Assembly: GCA_027488335.1 (NCBI GenBank)
Contig: JAIYBU010000054.1
Span: forward strand, 1-50,809
DNA: 50,809 bases
Origin: Cytophagaceae bacterium
Lineage (GTDB): Bacteria > Bacteroidota > Bacteroidia > Cytophagales > Spirosomataceae
Direction: 5' to 3'
The position numbers and the translations under genes were made by a program. Within the stretch, counting starts at the first letter, position 1; each line of letters starts with the position of its first letter. This document shows positions 32,898 to 41,610 of this stretch, piece after piece. Under the pieces are notes generated by a model. The model saw only the letters and a list, made by a program, of their open reading frames with translations. It did not search any database and had not been told where the DNA came from.

Positions 32898-33515
32898 TCA
32901 AGAGAACGGGTAAGCATTGAGATAAGCAAAATAGAATCCTTCAACCCTTCCTTGAGGGAATTTTCGTTCTTTTAACATTCGGCAATGTTGAATAAGAGCC
33001 TCTTTTGTAACAAAACGATGTTTATACATCTTAAAAAGTTCTATTTCTGATGCTTTAGAAGTTTCAGCATATTCGGGTTTTAATTCTTTTGATGCAGGCG
33101 TTGAAATTTTTATCTCATTCAGTTTTATCAAATAGTCATTCAGAACAAAATAAGTTTGTATGATTCTCTGGGAAACAATCAATTTTTTCCACTGTAAAGG
33201 ATTAAACTCAAGTAATAATTCGTCTTGGTCTTTACCTACATTTTTATTCGTATAAAAGGCAATGTAATAAGCTTTTTCTAAATAACCATTTGCAACGATT
33301 CGTTGAACAAAATTTGTGAGACATTTTTCTTTGTCCTTTGGTTCATCGTGGAATTTATGTTTTGAATAACCGTCAAACATCACTGCTCCAGTTCCATCTT
33401 TATTGCTGTAACAATGTTCGGGGCGAAGAAAAATCTCACAACGATAAGTGGCTCTTTCTCTATCGCCGACAAACTTAAATCTCTTTTTCTCTTTTTGACT
33501 GATGGGTGTATTCAT
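32898..33515 (-). CDS. Unrecognised 205-residue basic protein
   Basis: This protein has no family I can name. It is basic and aromatic, with a Lys/Arg-rich N-terminus (QKEKKRFKFVGDRERATYR), a central KDKEKCLTNFVQRIVANGYL region, a helical LVLNDYLIKL-type middle and a C-terminal stretch ALIQHCRMLKERKFPQGRVE. It stands alone on the minus strand, and upstream lies an array of AACGTT boxes spaced 15 bp apart (33586-33664). Basic charge plus nearby iteron-like boxes could mean a replication or regulatory protein; no catalytic motif supports this. Confidence 0.7.
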   Translation of the reverse strand: MNTPISQKEKKRFKFVGDRERATYRCEIFLRPEHCYSNKDGTGAVMFDGYSKHKFHDEPKDKEKCLTNFVQRIVANGYLEKAYYIAFYTNKNVGKDQDELLLEFNPLQWKKLIVSQRIIQTYFVLNDYLIKLNEIKISTPASKELKPEYAETSKASEIELFKMYKHRFVTKEALIQHCRMLKERKFPQGRVEGFYFAYLNAYPFS

Positions 33516-33585
33516 ATTTATTTCTGTTCAAAATATTCTAAAAAAATGAAACATTTTCTTTCCCCAAAACAAAAAACTTTTTGCC

Positions 33586-33664
33586 ATTAACGTTAATCTG
33601 AATAACGTTACTCTGACTAACGTTTAGATAACGATTTAAGTAAGGGTACTCTTTGAGTAACGCT
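33586..33664. repeat. Iteron-like AACGTT array
   Basis: AACGTT occurs at 33589, 33604 and 33619, exactly 15 bp apart, as units TAACGTTAATCTGAA, TAACGTTACTCTGAC and TAACGTTTAG. The first is inside the perfect palindrome ATTAACGTTAAT. Weaker AACGAT (33630) and AACGCT (33659) follow. Direct repeats of this type are used as replication iterons or operators; which applies is unknown. Confidence 0.6.
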
Positions 33665-33722
33665 TTATATATAAAGACTTGGACGAGGAAACCCCTAACC
33701 GAATAACATGGAATCGGGCTTT

Positions 33723-33746
33723 AAAAAAATGCCCATTTTTTGGGCA
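33723..33746 (-). terminator. Terminator for the 33925-34966 minus-strand genes
   Basis: TGCCCA (33730-33735) and TGGGCA (33741-33746) form a 6-bp stem. On the minus strand it is followed by seven T (33729-33723). Confidence 0.7.
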
Positions 33747-33924
33747 ATAAAACTTCATCACTGAGTTTTTCAGCTTGCTTTAAATGTTTTAGAATCGTAG
33801 CTACATAACTCTAAAACACAATGATATAAATGATTTTGAGGGCGGACTGTTGCAGTTTTTCAAGGAGTGCTTTTTCATATTTTGGGAGATTATAGGTGAT
33901 AAAATTGTTTATATTTTATGTGTT

Positions 33925-34212
33925 TCAGGCTATTTTTGCAGCATATTCAACGATGTTTCCAAAAAGAGTTATATTCTTTTTAGTTAACGATTGAAGTAAA
34001 AAATCATAGGCAAATTCGGTGATTTGATATAGTTTAGGTTCATTTATACCATCCAGTACCTCTGTTTTTAACTCTATAAGTTCATCAATACAGTTTTTTG
34101 AAAATTGAAAATCTACCTGAGCGGCCTTATAATTTTCATCATTATCAATGCTATATTCTCTAAAATCCAGAATAAAATCTTCTAATTCTGAGCTATATAT
34201 TTTTGTTTCCAT
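33925..34212 (-). CDS. Small acidic protein of unknown function
   Basis: This 95-residue acidic, soluble protein consists mostly of helices (DFILDFREYSIDNDE, CIDELIELKTEVLDG, then FAYDFLLQSLTKKN). No family was recognised. It follows the tiny membrane protein by 15 bp and ends before a terminator, so it probably belongs to the same minus-strand transcript as the two genes at 34388-34966. The strongly acidic N-terminus could suit an inhibitor or immunity-like role, which is only a guess. Confidence 0.6.
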   Translation of the reverse strand: METKIYSSELEDFILDFREYSIDNDENYKAAQVDFQFSKNCIDELIELKTEVLDGINEPKLYQITEFAYDFLLQSLTKKNITLFGNIVEYAAKIA

Positions 34213-34227
34213 TCAGGTTATTTAATT

Positions 34228-34374
34228 TTATTTGATTATAGTTTCGATAACATCTCTTTTGATAATCTCTAAGATTCCTAAAAAGCCATTAACGAACCCA
34301 CCAATGAGTAAAATTGGTAGCAGAATTGGTAAAAATATTATCCACTGACATAAATATCCGTAGTTGATTTTCAT
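34228..34374 (-). CDS. 48-residue single-span membrane protein
   Basis: This short ORF has a polar start (MKINYGYLCQW), one strong membrane helix (IIFLPILLPILLIGGFVNGF, about 12-31) and a helical tail LEIIKRDVIETIIK. It sits 13 bp downstream of the HTH gene and 15 bp before the acidic protein. Helix length and spacing favour a genuine gene. A type I toxin or a small regulator of a membrane protein are possible, but there is no direct evidence. Confidence 0.45.
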   Translation of the reverse strand: MKINYGYLCQWIIFLPILLPILLIGGFVNGFLGILEIIKRDVIETIIK

Positions 34375-34387
34375 AATTTCAAGATTT

Positions 34388-34669
34388 CTAAACCATCCTT
34401 TTACCTGCTATATAGGCTTCTATTTCCTCTCTATAAAAAATTACTGCTTTGCCAGGTTTATGAAAAGGGATTTCTTTATTACTTGTCAGTTGATAAACAT
34501 AATCTGGTTTTACATCCAACATAGCTGCCACTTCTTGGCGAGAAATTTTGGTTCGAGCAACTACCGTTTGCTTCGATTGAAGAGCTTCATTAACACCAGT
34601 TTTAATAGCATTTTGAAGCATATCCTGCAAATCATCGAGTGATATTTGAATTAAAACAGTCGTTCCCAT
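34388..34669 (-). CDS. Excisionase/MerR-type helix-turn-helix protein
   Basis: This 93-residue protein has an N-terminal coiled helix (ISLDDLQDMLQNAIKTGV) and a C-terminal winged HTH of the HTH_17/excisionase type: KISRQEVAAMLDVKPDYVYQ (about 42-61), then IPFHKPGKAVIFYREEIEAY (about 67-86). Such proteins bind DNA near attachment or origin sites, or act as simple regulators. No integrase is seen in the window, so excision cannot be inferred. It lies 15 bp after the 93-residue upstream gene. Confidence 0.8.
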   Translation of the reverse strand: MGTTVLIQISLDDLQDMLQNAIKTGVNEALQSKQTVVARTKISRQEVAAMLDVKPDYVYQLTSNKEIPFHKPGKAVIFYREEIEAYIAGKRMV

Positions 34670-34684
34670 TGAAAAAAGTGCGTT

Positions 34685-34966
34685 TTATTGTGTAATTTTA
34701 TACCATTCAGGTCGCTCATTTTGAACAGATTCATCGAATACTTTGAGAGCTTCCAAGAAATGTTGGTTTGATACTTTGCCTGTATGAGCATTCGTAATCA
34801 TAGTGATTCCAACATTATTATTAAACATTGGATTGCTTGCAAGAAAAGCTTTTTTCCAACCTCTATGTTTACTAAATTTTTTGAGTAAAGTGTGAATAGC
34901 ACTTTTACGATTTTCAACTTCTTCACGTTCTTTTTGACGGATTTGAGCAATAGATGATGACAGCAT
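34685..34966 (-). CDS. Small basic helical protein, first of the minus-strand set
   Basis: This 93-residue protein is rich in Lys, Arg and Glu (IRQKEREEVENRKSAIHTLL, then KKFSKHRGWKKAFLA). No family is known to me. It is transcribed divergently from the XRE regulator at 35143, with a palindromic ACGT-box region between them, so the XRE protein may control it. Its basic nature suggests nucleic-acid contact, unproven. Confidence 0.6.
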   Translation of the reverse strand: MLSSSIAQIRQKEREEVENRKSAIHTLLKKFSKHRGWKKAFLASNPMFNNNVGITMITNAHTGKVSNQHFLEALKVFDESVQNERPEWYKITQ

Positions 34967-35017
34967 AAGAATGAATTTTAATGAGACAGTTTGATTTATA
35001 CTTGTTTTTTGTGTATA

Positions 35018-35094
35018 ATTACGCTGTAATAAATATTACGTAATTATAATACGTATATATTTATTAATTATAAATATATAATGTATTACGTTAT
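35018..35094. promoter_or_regulatory. ACGT-core operator cluster between divergent genes
   Basis: Between the minus-strand gene at 34966 and the XRE gene at 35143 lie ATTACG (35018), the perfect palindromes ATTACGTAAT (35035-35044) and ATACGTAT (35049-35056), and ATTACGTTAT (35085-35094). Repeated palindromes in a divergent promoter beside an XRE gene are typical repressor operators. Confidence 0.6.
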
Positions 35095-35142
35095 TAAGAA
35101 TAATAAAAACCCAATTAGTTACATAAATGTCCCATATTTAGA

Positions 35143-35520
35143 ATGATTCCAAATAATACAACCGTAAAAGACCGCCTAAAAGAGCTTAGAGGCGACCTTA
35201 CACAAGCAGCATTTGCCGAGAAGTTCGGTGTAGTGGCTGTCACAATTTCACAAATAGAGAAAGGTAAGCAAAACCCAAGCTGGGATTTAGCATTACGAAT
35301 TTGTGAAGAATATAATTGTTCGATGGATTGGCTTCAAGGCCGCTCAGAAATCAGAACCATTCAGATTTTCTCACCTGATACTTTTAAGGAAAAGTATTAT
35401 GACCAGTTAGAAAAAAATAATACATTGAAAGATAAAATCATACAATTACAGGAAGAATTAATAAAAAATATCTCCGATAAACGTATTGATAAAGTCATAG
35501 AGTCCGAGTTGAAAGCATAG
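35143..35520 (+). CDS. XRE-family transcriptional regulator
   Basis: This 125-residue repressor-like protein has a Cro/C1 helix-turn-helix at about residues 5-60 (QAAFAEKFGVVAVTISQIEK, then GKQNPSWDLALRICEEYNCS), followed by WLQGR and a coiled-coil tail (LEKNNTLKDKIIQLQEELIK) that probably mediates dimerisation. Its likely targets are the ACGT palindromes directly upstream, giving autoregulation and control of the divergent minus-strand operon. It is separated from the copper island by a large hairpin. Confidence 0.88.
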   Translation: MIPNNTTVKDRLKELRGDLTQAAFAEKFGVVAVTISQIEKGKQNPSWDLALRICEEYNCSMDWLQGRSEIRTIQIFSPDTFKEKYYDQLEKNNTLKDKIIQLQEELIKNISDKRIDKVIESELKA

Positions 35521-35542
35521 TAATAACATGGGTGGGTTGGGT

Positions 35543-35603
35543 TTAGAATAAATTGAAATCTATGAAAATCAATTTATTCTAACCTTATCAGCCTTAAGAA
35601 GGC
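35543..35603. repeat. Two hairpins between the XRE gene and the copper island
   Basis: A perfect 14-bp inverted repeat, TTAGAATAAATTGA (35543-35556) and TCAATTTATTCTAA (35569-35582), is followed by GCCTT/AAGGC (35591-35603). Neither has a T-run, so these are either a weak terminator or operator sites. Confidence 0.55.
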
Positions 35604-35697
35604 AAATATACTGATACGAAAATTATATAAACCATTCTGAACAAAATATAACAGGATTTACTAAAACAATAACAATATTTGCAATTATTTTCATAAA

Positions 35698-36132
35698 ATG
35701 AAACCAATACTCACTCGCATATTGTGTCTTTTCATGGCGTTTCAAGTGCTTTTTGCAAGCACTGGATTTGCTATGATAGAACATTTATGTAAAGTAAAGG
35801 GTAAAAAAACTTTCATTTTATCCAGTCGGCCTAAAAAAAAAAAAAAAAAAATGCTTAAAAAGGAAGCGAAATCCTCAAAAGCAAATTTTAAACGGACTAA
35901 GTGTTGTGAAGAACATTCTACTTTTGTTCATATTAACACCGCTTCATCAAATGCTAATCAATTTTCACTGATTATCCCTACTTTTATCGGTGAGTGTTGT
36001 TCTTTTTCACCTTTTTCTACTTTCAACTGGTCGAGTGAACCTGTATCATTTAAAGTAACACATTACTATAATACCGCTCCACCAAATGCAGGTAGAAAAC
36101 TGCTCGTACACATCCAATCTTTCTTAATTTGA
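35698..36132 (+). CDS. HYC_CC_PP-type secreted protein, first gene of the copper island
   Basis: This 144-residue protein has a signal peptide (MKPILTRILCLFMAFQVLFA) and the motif set of the small HYC_CC_PP family often found next to copper-type TonB receptors: IEHLCKVKGK near 27, KCCEEH near 68 and YYNTAPPN near 123, plus a second Cys pair ECCSF. The Cys and His residues suggest metal contact in the periplasm or outer membrane. A 19-A run (35833-35851) encodes the KKKKKK tract near residue 46. Copying slips there would break the frame. It is followed after 75 bp by the receptor. Confidence 0.7.
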   Translation: MKPILTRILCLFMAFQVLFASTGFAMIEHLCKVKGKKTFILSSRPKKKKKKMLKKEAKSSKANFKRTKCCEEHSTFVHINTASSNANQFSLIIPTFIGECCSFSPFSTFNWSSEPVSFKVTHYYNTAPPNAGRKLLVHIQSFLI

Positions 36133-36206
36133 TTCTGTTTGTTGAACTTCTTGTGCCTATTTTTCAATAGGTAGTTTTTCTATTGTTCAATAAATTGAAT
36201 CATTTT

Positions 36207-38438
36207 ATGTTAAAAAATATCAATAAGATAGTGATACTATTCGTATTACTATTTACTACAACAGCTTATTCGCAAAACCTACAAGGAATTGTATTAGAAA
36301 AGAAAATTGATGGCAAAACCGAACCTCTTATCGGTGCGGTACTCCGTTGGAAAAACAGTAAAAATGGCACTTCTGCCGATATTGAAGGAAAATTTTCTAT
36401 TCCAAAAACCTCTCAAAATCATGAATTAATAATCAGTTCGATTGGCTATAAAACCGATACGATAATGGTTCATTCAAATGATTTTCAAACGATTTATCTC
36501 CAAACGGAATCTTCTACCTTACAAGAAGTAGTTGTGAGAAGTGAAGCCAGTGTGATAGACCGTCTGAATCCTATTCAAACTGAGATTATCACCACCAAAG
36601 CACTTGCCAAAGCCGCTTGTTGCAACCTTTCTGAGAGTTTTGAAACCAATGCAAGTGTATCAGTAAGCTATGCTGATGCCGTTACAGGCTCAAAACAAAT
36701 CCAATTGTTAGGGTTGAGCGGAAATTATGTCCAAACCAATACTGAAAACATTCCAAATATTCGTGGGTTAAACACAACGTTTGGACTAAACTATGTGCCA
36801 GGTACTTGGATAACTTCAATAGATGTGGGCAAAGGAGCTGGGTCAGTTGTAAATGGCTATGAGTCAATGACTGGTCAAATCAATATTGAACTCCAAAAAC
36901 CTGATATGGCTGATAAATTGTATTTGAATACCTATGTAAATAGCTTTGGGCGTGGCGAAATCAATCTGAACTTAGCAAAGAAATTGAATAAAAAATGGTC
37001 AACAGCTTTGCTTACTCATGCTTCTACCTTACAAAATCGCATTGATAAAAACGGAGATAGTTTTTTAGATATTCCACTTTATAATCAATATAATGTAATT
37101 AATCGTTGGAAATTTCAGAATGAAAAGATGATGGCTCAGTTCGGAGTTAAAGCCTTATACGAAGACCGTTTGGGTGGTCAATCTAACTTCAAACCCGAAT
37201 TACAAGGTTCGTCTTTGGTCTATGGTTTTGGCAGTCAAACCAAACGAATGGAGTTTTTTAGCAAAACAGCCAAACTATTTCAAAGTACCCCCTATCGAGG
37301 TTTGGGTCTAATTTTGAATGGTACAATTCATAACAATCAATCATTCTTTGGATTACGCAATTATTCTGGTCGCCAAAATACTATATATGCCAATTTGATT
37401 TATCAAGATATTATCAATAATACCAATCATCAATATAAGGCAGGTGCAAGTTATTTATTAGATGATTATAATGAAACATTTACAGGCATCAATCCTCGTT
37501 TACGAACTGAATCAGTACCAGGTGTATTTGCTGAATATACCTATACATATCCCGAAAAACTAACAGTTGTAGCAGGTGGTAGAGTAGATTTTCATAACCT
37601 CTATGGTACTCGATTCACACCCCGAATTCATGCTAAATATGATATTAGTAAGTCAGTGCATTTAAGAGCCAGTGCAGGAAAAGGTTGGAGAGTACCCAAT
37701 CCATTAGCCGAAAATTATGGTTTATTGGTAAGTTCAAGGGCAATTTCCATTGAAAACAACTTAAAACCTGAAGAATCATGGAACTATGGGTTAAGTCTAT
37801 CTAACGAATTTGAATTATTCGGACAAAAAGCTTCCTTCATTGTAGATGCTTACCGCACTAATTTTCAAAACCAATTGGTAGTAGATATGGAGCAAGCAGG
37901 ATATTTAAGTTTCTATAATTTGAAAGGTCGCTCTTTTTCTAATAGCTACCAAGCAGAACTGAATTTCGCCCCAATCAAACGTTTTGACTTCAAAATAGCC
38001 TATCGTTGGTTTGATGTAAAAAATGATTTCCAAACAGAAAATGGAACATTGGCATTAATGACCAAACAATTTCTGAATCGAGACCGTATCTTATTTAATA
38101 TGGGCTATGCTCTACCTTACGATAAATGGAAATTTGATTTTACTTGGCAATGGAACGGCTCTCGACGAATGCCCGCCATGTCCGAGCATTCGATGATGTC
38201 AGCAGGTACTGGTACACTTACCACTGCTCCTGCTTTTTCAAACATCAATGCTCAAATTACCAAGACTTTCTTAAAATGGGATATGTATGTTGGTGGAGAA
38301 AATCTCAATAATTTCACCCAGAAAAACCCAATTATTTCATCAAATGACCCATTTGGACGACATTATGATGCTGGTATGACTTGGGGGCCAGTTATTGGCA
38401 GAATGGTTTATGCAGGAATGAGATATAAAATAAAATAA
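36207..38438 (+). CDS. TonB-dependent receptor, probably for copper
   Basis: This 743-residue outer-membrane receptor starts at ATG 36207 with a signal peptide (NKIVILFVLLFTTTAYSQ). A carboxypeptidase-regulatory-like beta-sandwich follows (LQGIVLEKKIDGKTEPLIGA, residues 20-105), then a plug domain with AKAACCNLSESFETNASVSV (about 134-153) and the 22-strand barrel ending GMRYKIK. The Cys-Cys pair in the plug, and the surrounding HMA, CopA and multicopper oxidase genes, suggest copper or a copper complex as substrate. It would be energised by TonB-ExbBD, encoded elsewhere. Confidence 0.88.
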   Translation: MLKNINKIVILFVLLFTTTAYSQNLQGIVLEKKIDGKTEPLIGAVLRWKNSKNGTSADIEGKFSIPKTSQNHELIISSIGYKTDTIMVHSNDFQTIYLQTESSTLQEVVVRSEASVIDRLNPIQTEIITTKALAKAACCNLSESFETNASVSVSYADAVTGSKQIQLLGLSGNYVQTNTENIPNIRGLNTTFGLNYVPGTWITSIDVGKGAGSVVNGYESMTGQINIELQKPDMADKLYLNTYVNSFGRGEINLNLAKKLNKKWSTALLTHASTLQNRIDKNGDSFLDIPLYNQYNVINRWKFQNEKMMAQFGVKALYEDRLGGQSNFKPELQGSSLVYGFGSQTKRMEFFSKTAKLFQSTPYRGLGLILNGTIHNNQSFFGLRNYSGRQNTIYANLIYQDIINNTNHQYKAGASYLLDDYNETFTGINPRLRTESVPGVFAEYTYTYPEKLTVVAGGRVDFHNLYGTRFTPRIHAKYDISKSVHLRASAGKGWRVPNPLAENYGLLVSSRAISIENNLKPEESWNYGLSLSNEFELFGQKASFIVDAYRTNFQNQLVVDMEQAGYLSFYNLKGRSFSNSYQAELNFAPIKRFDFKIAYRWFDVKNDFQTENGTLALMTKQFLNRDRILFNMGYALPYDKWKFDFTWQWNGSRRMPAMSEHSMMSAGTGTLTTAPAFSNINAQITKTFLKWDMYVGGENLNNFTQKNPIISSNDPFGRHYDAGMTWGPVIGRMVYAGMRYKIK

Positions 38439-38455
38439 CCCAAACATCGAAAATC

Positions 38456-39019
38456 ATGATTTTATATATAAAAAATATGGTTTGCGACCGATGTAAAATG
38501 GTTATCGCAGACCTTTTCAAAAAAATAGGAATAACAGTAAAAAGTATAGAATTAGGCGAGATTGAAATATTAGATGAATTAACTCCCGAACAAATACAAA
38601 TCATTGAGAAGAAATTGCAAACGGTTGGTTTTGAATTGATAGATGATAAACGCAAGCAAATTGTTCAGAAAATCAAAACGATAATTATTGAATTGGTACA
38701 AAACCAGTCAGAAGTGCTAAAAAAAATCAACCAATCAGCTTATATCGCTGAAAACATTGGCCGAGATTATAAGTATTTAACAACCTTATTTTCTGAGGTA
38801 GAAGGTACTACAATCGAACATTTCTTGATTACTCAAAAAATAGAAAAGGTAAAAGAGTTTTTGGTTTATGATGAATTATCATTGAGTCAAATCGCCGATA
38901 TGATGTATTACAGTAGTGTGCAGCATTTATCTATGCAATTCAAAAAAATAACTGGACTCACACCGAGCCATTTTAAAGAATTGAAAGCCAATAAACGAAT
39001 TTCCATCAATCAACTTTAA
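38456..39019 (+). CDS. AraC-type regulator fused to an HMA-like metal-binding domain
   Basis: This 187-residue protein has an unusual layout. The first 65 residues look like a heavy-metal-associated fold (ILYIKNMVCDRCKMVIADLF, with the MxCxxC site). The last 100 residues are an AraC DNA-binding domain with two HTHs (LSLSQIADMMYYSSVQHLSM, then QFKKITGLTPSHFKEL). Metal sensing by the HMA part directly linked to DNA binding would make it the regulator of the island. It lies 17 bp after the receptor gene, inside the operon. Confidence 0.82.
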   Translation: MILYIKNMVCDRCKMVIADLFKKIGITVKSIELGEIEILDELTPEQIQIIEKKLQTVGFELIDDKRKQIVQKIKTIIIELVQNQSEVLKKINQSAYIAENIGRDYKYLTTLFSEVEGTTIEHFLITQKIEKVKEFLVYDELSLSQIADMMYYSSVQHLSMQFKKITGLTPSHFKELKANKRISINQL

Positions 39020-39031
39020 ATAATTTTCAAA

Positions 39032-40096
39032 ATGAAAAAAGTAATTTTCTCAGTTTTAGTTTTGGGCGTAGTATCATGTATGGACATGAGTAATGTTCAG
39101 CCCGAACAAAATATCAATTATCCAGCGGCCTATATTGTCAATGGTGAAAGTAGTACTTTATCGGTTATAAATCTAAATACCAACGAAGTTGCTACCACTA
39201 TTCAACTAACTGATGGGTCAAGCACTTCGACTCATGGTGCTGGCCATACCGCAACGCCTGGCTTTTTAGCTTACCCCCATCATATTTATATCAATGCAGC
39301 AAAATCTCAAATCGCAGTGGCGGCACCAGGTGTTGATTTGAGTGCAGGTCATGCAGGAGGTACTCATGCTGGTACAGGCAAAGTTGCAGTTTTGGATGCC
39401 ATGAAAGGTACAAATGTGAAAATTTTTGATGTCCCGATGTCTAATCACAACGCTGTTTTTTCTCCTGATGGAAAAGAGATTTGGACATCTCAAACTGATG
39501 GGAAAGTATTGGTTTATGATGCCACTACCTATGCACTCAAAAATACAATAACGGTTGGAAATGGCTCTGCCGAAGTTACTTTTTCTTTTGATGGAACAGT
39601 TGCTTTTGTTGCCAATGGAGAAGACAATAATGTTTCAGCAATTAGCCCTATAACTAAAACTGTTTTAGCAACAATAGCGGTTGGGCAAAATCCAGTTGGT
39701 GCTTGGGTTGGTGCTGATAATCGAATGTATGTAGATAATGAAGATGGACAAACGGTTTCAATTATTGATGTAAAAACCCTAAAAGTAATCGAAACAGTTA
39801 CATTAGGATTTATGCCAGGTTTTGTTGCTTACCAAGTTGATATGAAAGAAATGTGGGTAACAGACCCAACCGCAGGAAAAGTACATTGGTGGACAAAAGG
39901 AGCGGATGGAAAAATGGCACGAACAGGCTCTTTTACAACTGGTGCAGGTTCTCATGCCATCGCCTTCAATGCAGTAAATGCCTATGTTACCAACCAAGAA
40001 GCTGCCAGCGTATCAGTCATTGATATAATGCAACATAAGGTTACTAAAACACTCAATGTTGGTTTAAAACCCAATGGAATTGTCATTAAACTTTAA
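39032..40096 (+). CDS. YncE-like beta-propeller lipoprotein
   Basis: This 354-residue protein has a lipoprotein-type signal (MKKVIFSVLVLGVVSCMDMS, lipobox Cys at about 16) and seven-bladed-propeller repeats of the YncE/40-residue type (for example VAFVANGEDNNVSAISPITK and AYVTNQEAASVSVIDIMQ). A His/Gly/Thr-rich insert at about 68-115 (STHGAGHTATPG, GHAGGTHAGTG) is suited to copper binding. It would be anchored in the periplasm or outer membrane next to the multicopper oxidase, perhaps delivering or buffering copper. Confidence 0.75.
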   Translation: MKKVIFSVLVLGVVSCMDMSNVQPEQNINYPAAYIVNGESSTLSVINLNTNEVATTIQLTDGSSTSTHGAGHTATPGFLAYPHHIYINAAKSQIAVAAPGVDLSAGHAGGTHAGTGKVAVLDAMKGTNVKIFDVPMSNHNAVFSPDGKEIWTSQTDGKVLVYDATTYALKNTITVGNGSAEVTFSFDGTVAFVANGEDNNVSAISPITKTVLATIAVGQNPVGAWVGADNRMYVDNEDGQTVSIIDVKTLKVIETVTLGFMPGFVAYQVDMKEMWVTDPTAGKVHWWTKGADGKMARTGSFTTGAGSHAIAFNAVNAYVTNQEAASVSVIDIMQHKVTKTLNVGLKPNGIVIKL

Positions 40097-40119
40097 TTTA
40101 TTTAACCTATTATTTAAGA

Positions 40120-41577
40120 ATGAACAAGCAAATTAACCGTAGAGATTTTCTCGAAAAATTAGGATTTGGACTAAGTTCTACCGTTCTAATGTCAAGTTGT
40201 ATGGGTAATATGGACATGGGAGGTAGCGACCCTGTTCCTGTCAGTGGTGATACGACTTTTAAAAATGCTCTAAAAATTCCTGAAACAATTACAAGCCCAA
40301 GTAGTATGATTGCACAAGCAGTGCAAGATACTGTCATGGATGGAAAAAATGCCAAGTATATTGGGTATCGTTCGGGCTTATTAGGACCAACTTTTAGGCT
40401 TCAAAAGGGAGCTAATTTTAATGTAAAATTCAGCAATCAATTAGCCGAGCATACCAATATTCACTGGCATGGTTTGGTTATTCCTGCCGAAATGGATGGA
40501 CACCCCGACCAAATGGTAATGCCAAATGAAAATTTTAATTACCAATTTACTATTAATCAGCAAGCAGGTACAAATTGGTATCACCCACATCCACACGGAT
40601 TAACAGGAAAACAAGTAACACAAGGTTTAGCTGGTTTTTTCATCGTTGAAAGTCCCGAAGAAAAGGTACTAAACCTACCTAATGGTAATTACGAAGTGCC
40701 TTTGGTTATTCAGGATAAACGCTTTAATACTGATGCCACCATTAAATACAGCCCAACTATGATGGAAATAATGTCTGGTTATATGGGCGATAATATTTTG
40801 GTCAATGGTACAGCTTCGCCATATCTGAATGTTTCCACTCGTTTTTATCGTTTTAGAGTGCTAAATGGCTCATCAGCAAGGATTTATAATTTATCCCTAA
40901 GCAATGGAGCAAACTTTTATGTCATAGGAGCAGATAGTGGAATGCTCGAAAAACCTGAATCCGTCAACTCATTACTTCTTGCTTCGGGCGAAAGGGTTGA
41001 TATTTTGGTTGATTTTACCAATATAGCTCTTAATACAGAAGTGTATTTGGAAAACAAAACCTTTATGGGTATGGGTACGGCACAAGGCACACAAGCATTT
41101 AAGATTATGAAATTTGTAGTAAATAAGCAAGAAACTGATACATTCAAAGTGCCAAGCAGTTTGCTTTCACTTGCAAAACTGAGTAATGCCACAAAGAATA
41201 GAACCTTTGCCTTGACAATGGATATGGCAAGTATGAATGGCGGGATGCACAAAATTAATGGCAAAATATATAGTGCTACCCGAATTGACGAAACTGTTGC
41301 AGTTGGCTCAACCGAAACTTGGGAGTTCGATAATTCTACTGGCGATGAACCACACCCGATGCACATTCACGGTGTCCAATTTCAGGTATTAAGTCGAACA
41401 GGGGGTAGAAATGCTATTTTGCCACAAGAAAAAGCATGGAAAGATACAGTTTTGGTAGCTCCAACCGAAAAAGTAAAAGTAATTGTGAAATTTGAGCAAA
41501 AAGGAAAATTCGTTTTCCATTGCCATAATCTCGAACATGAAGATGATGGCATGATGCTTAATTTTGAAGTAAAATAA
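40120..41577 (+). CDS. Multicopper oxidase (CueO/CopA-like)
   Basis: This 485-residue three-cupredoxin enzyme oxidises Cu(I) to less toxic Cu(II), or other substrates, with O2 reduced to water. The N-terminus has a twin-arginine/lipoprotein-like leader (NRRDFLEKLGFGLSSTVLMS, then SC), so export in folded form is likely. All four copper motifs are present: HWHG (about 114), WYHPHPHG (about 153), HPMHIHG (about 411) and HCHNLEHEDDGMM (about 467, with type 1 ligands). It sits between the propeller lipoprotein and the Rieske gene. Confidence 0.95.
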   Translation: MNKQINRRDFLEKLGFGLSSTVLMSSCMGNMDMGGSDPVPVSGDTTFKNALKIPETITSPSSMIAQAVQDTVMDGKNAKYIGYRSGLLGPTFRLQKGANFNVKFSNQLAEHTNIHWHGLVIPAEMDGHPDQMVMPNENFNYQFTINQQAGTNWYHPHPHGLTGKQVTQGLAGFFIVESPEEKVLNLPNGNYEVPLVIQDKRFNTDATIKYSPTMMEIMSGYMGDNILVNGTASPYLNVSTRFYRFRVLNGSSARIYNLSLSNGANFYVIGADSGMLEKPESVNSLLLASGERVDILVDFTNIALNTEVYLENKTFMGMGTAQGTQAFKIMKFVVNKQETDTFKVPSSLLSLAKLSNATKNRTFALTMDMASMNGGMHKINGKIYSATRIDETVAVGSTETWEFDNSTGDEPHPMHIHGVQFQVLSRTGGRNAILPQEKAWKDTVLVAPTEKVKVIVKFEQKGKFVFHCHNLEHEDDGMMLNFEVK

Positions 41578-41610
41578 TTAATTTCTAATTACTTAATTAA
41601 TATACAATCA

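Larger units (their letters stand above)
33516..33924. other. Non-coding region upstream of the 205-residue protein
   Basis: About 400 bp without a gene on either strand. It contains the AACGTT array and the hairpin at 33730-33746. Between 33750 and 33924 I see nothing more specific than AT-rich sequence. Confidence 0.5.
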
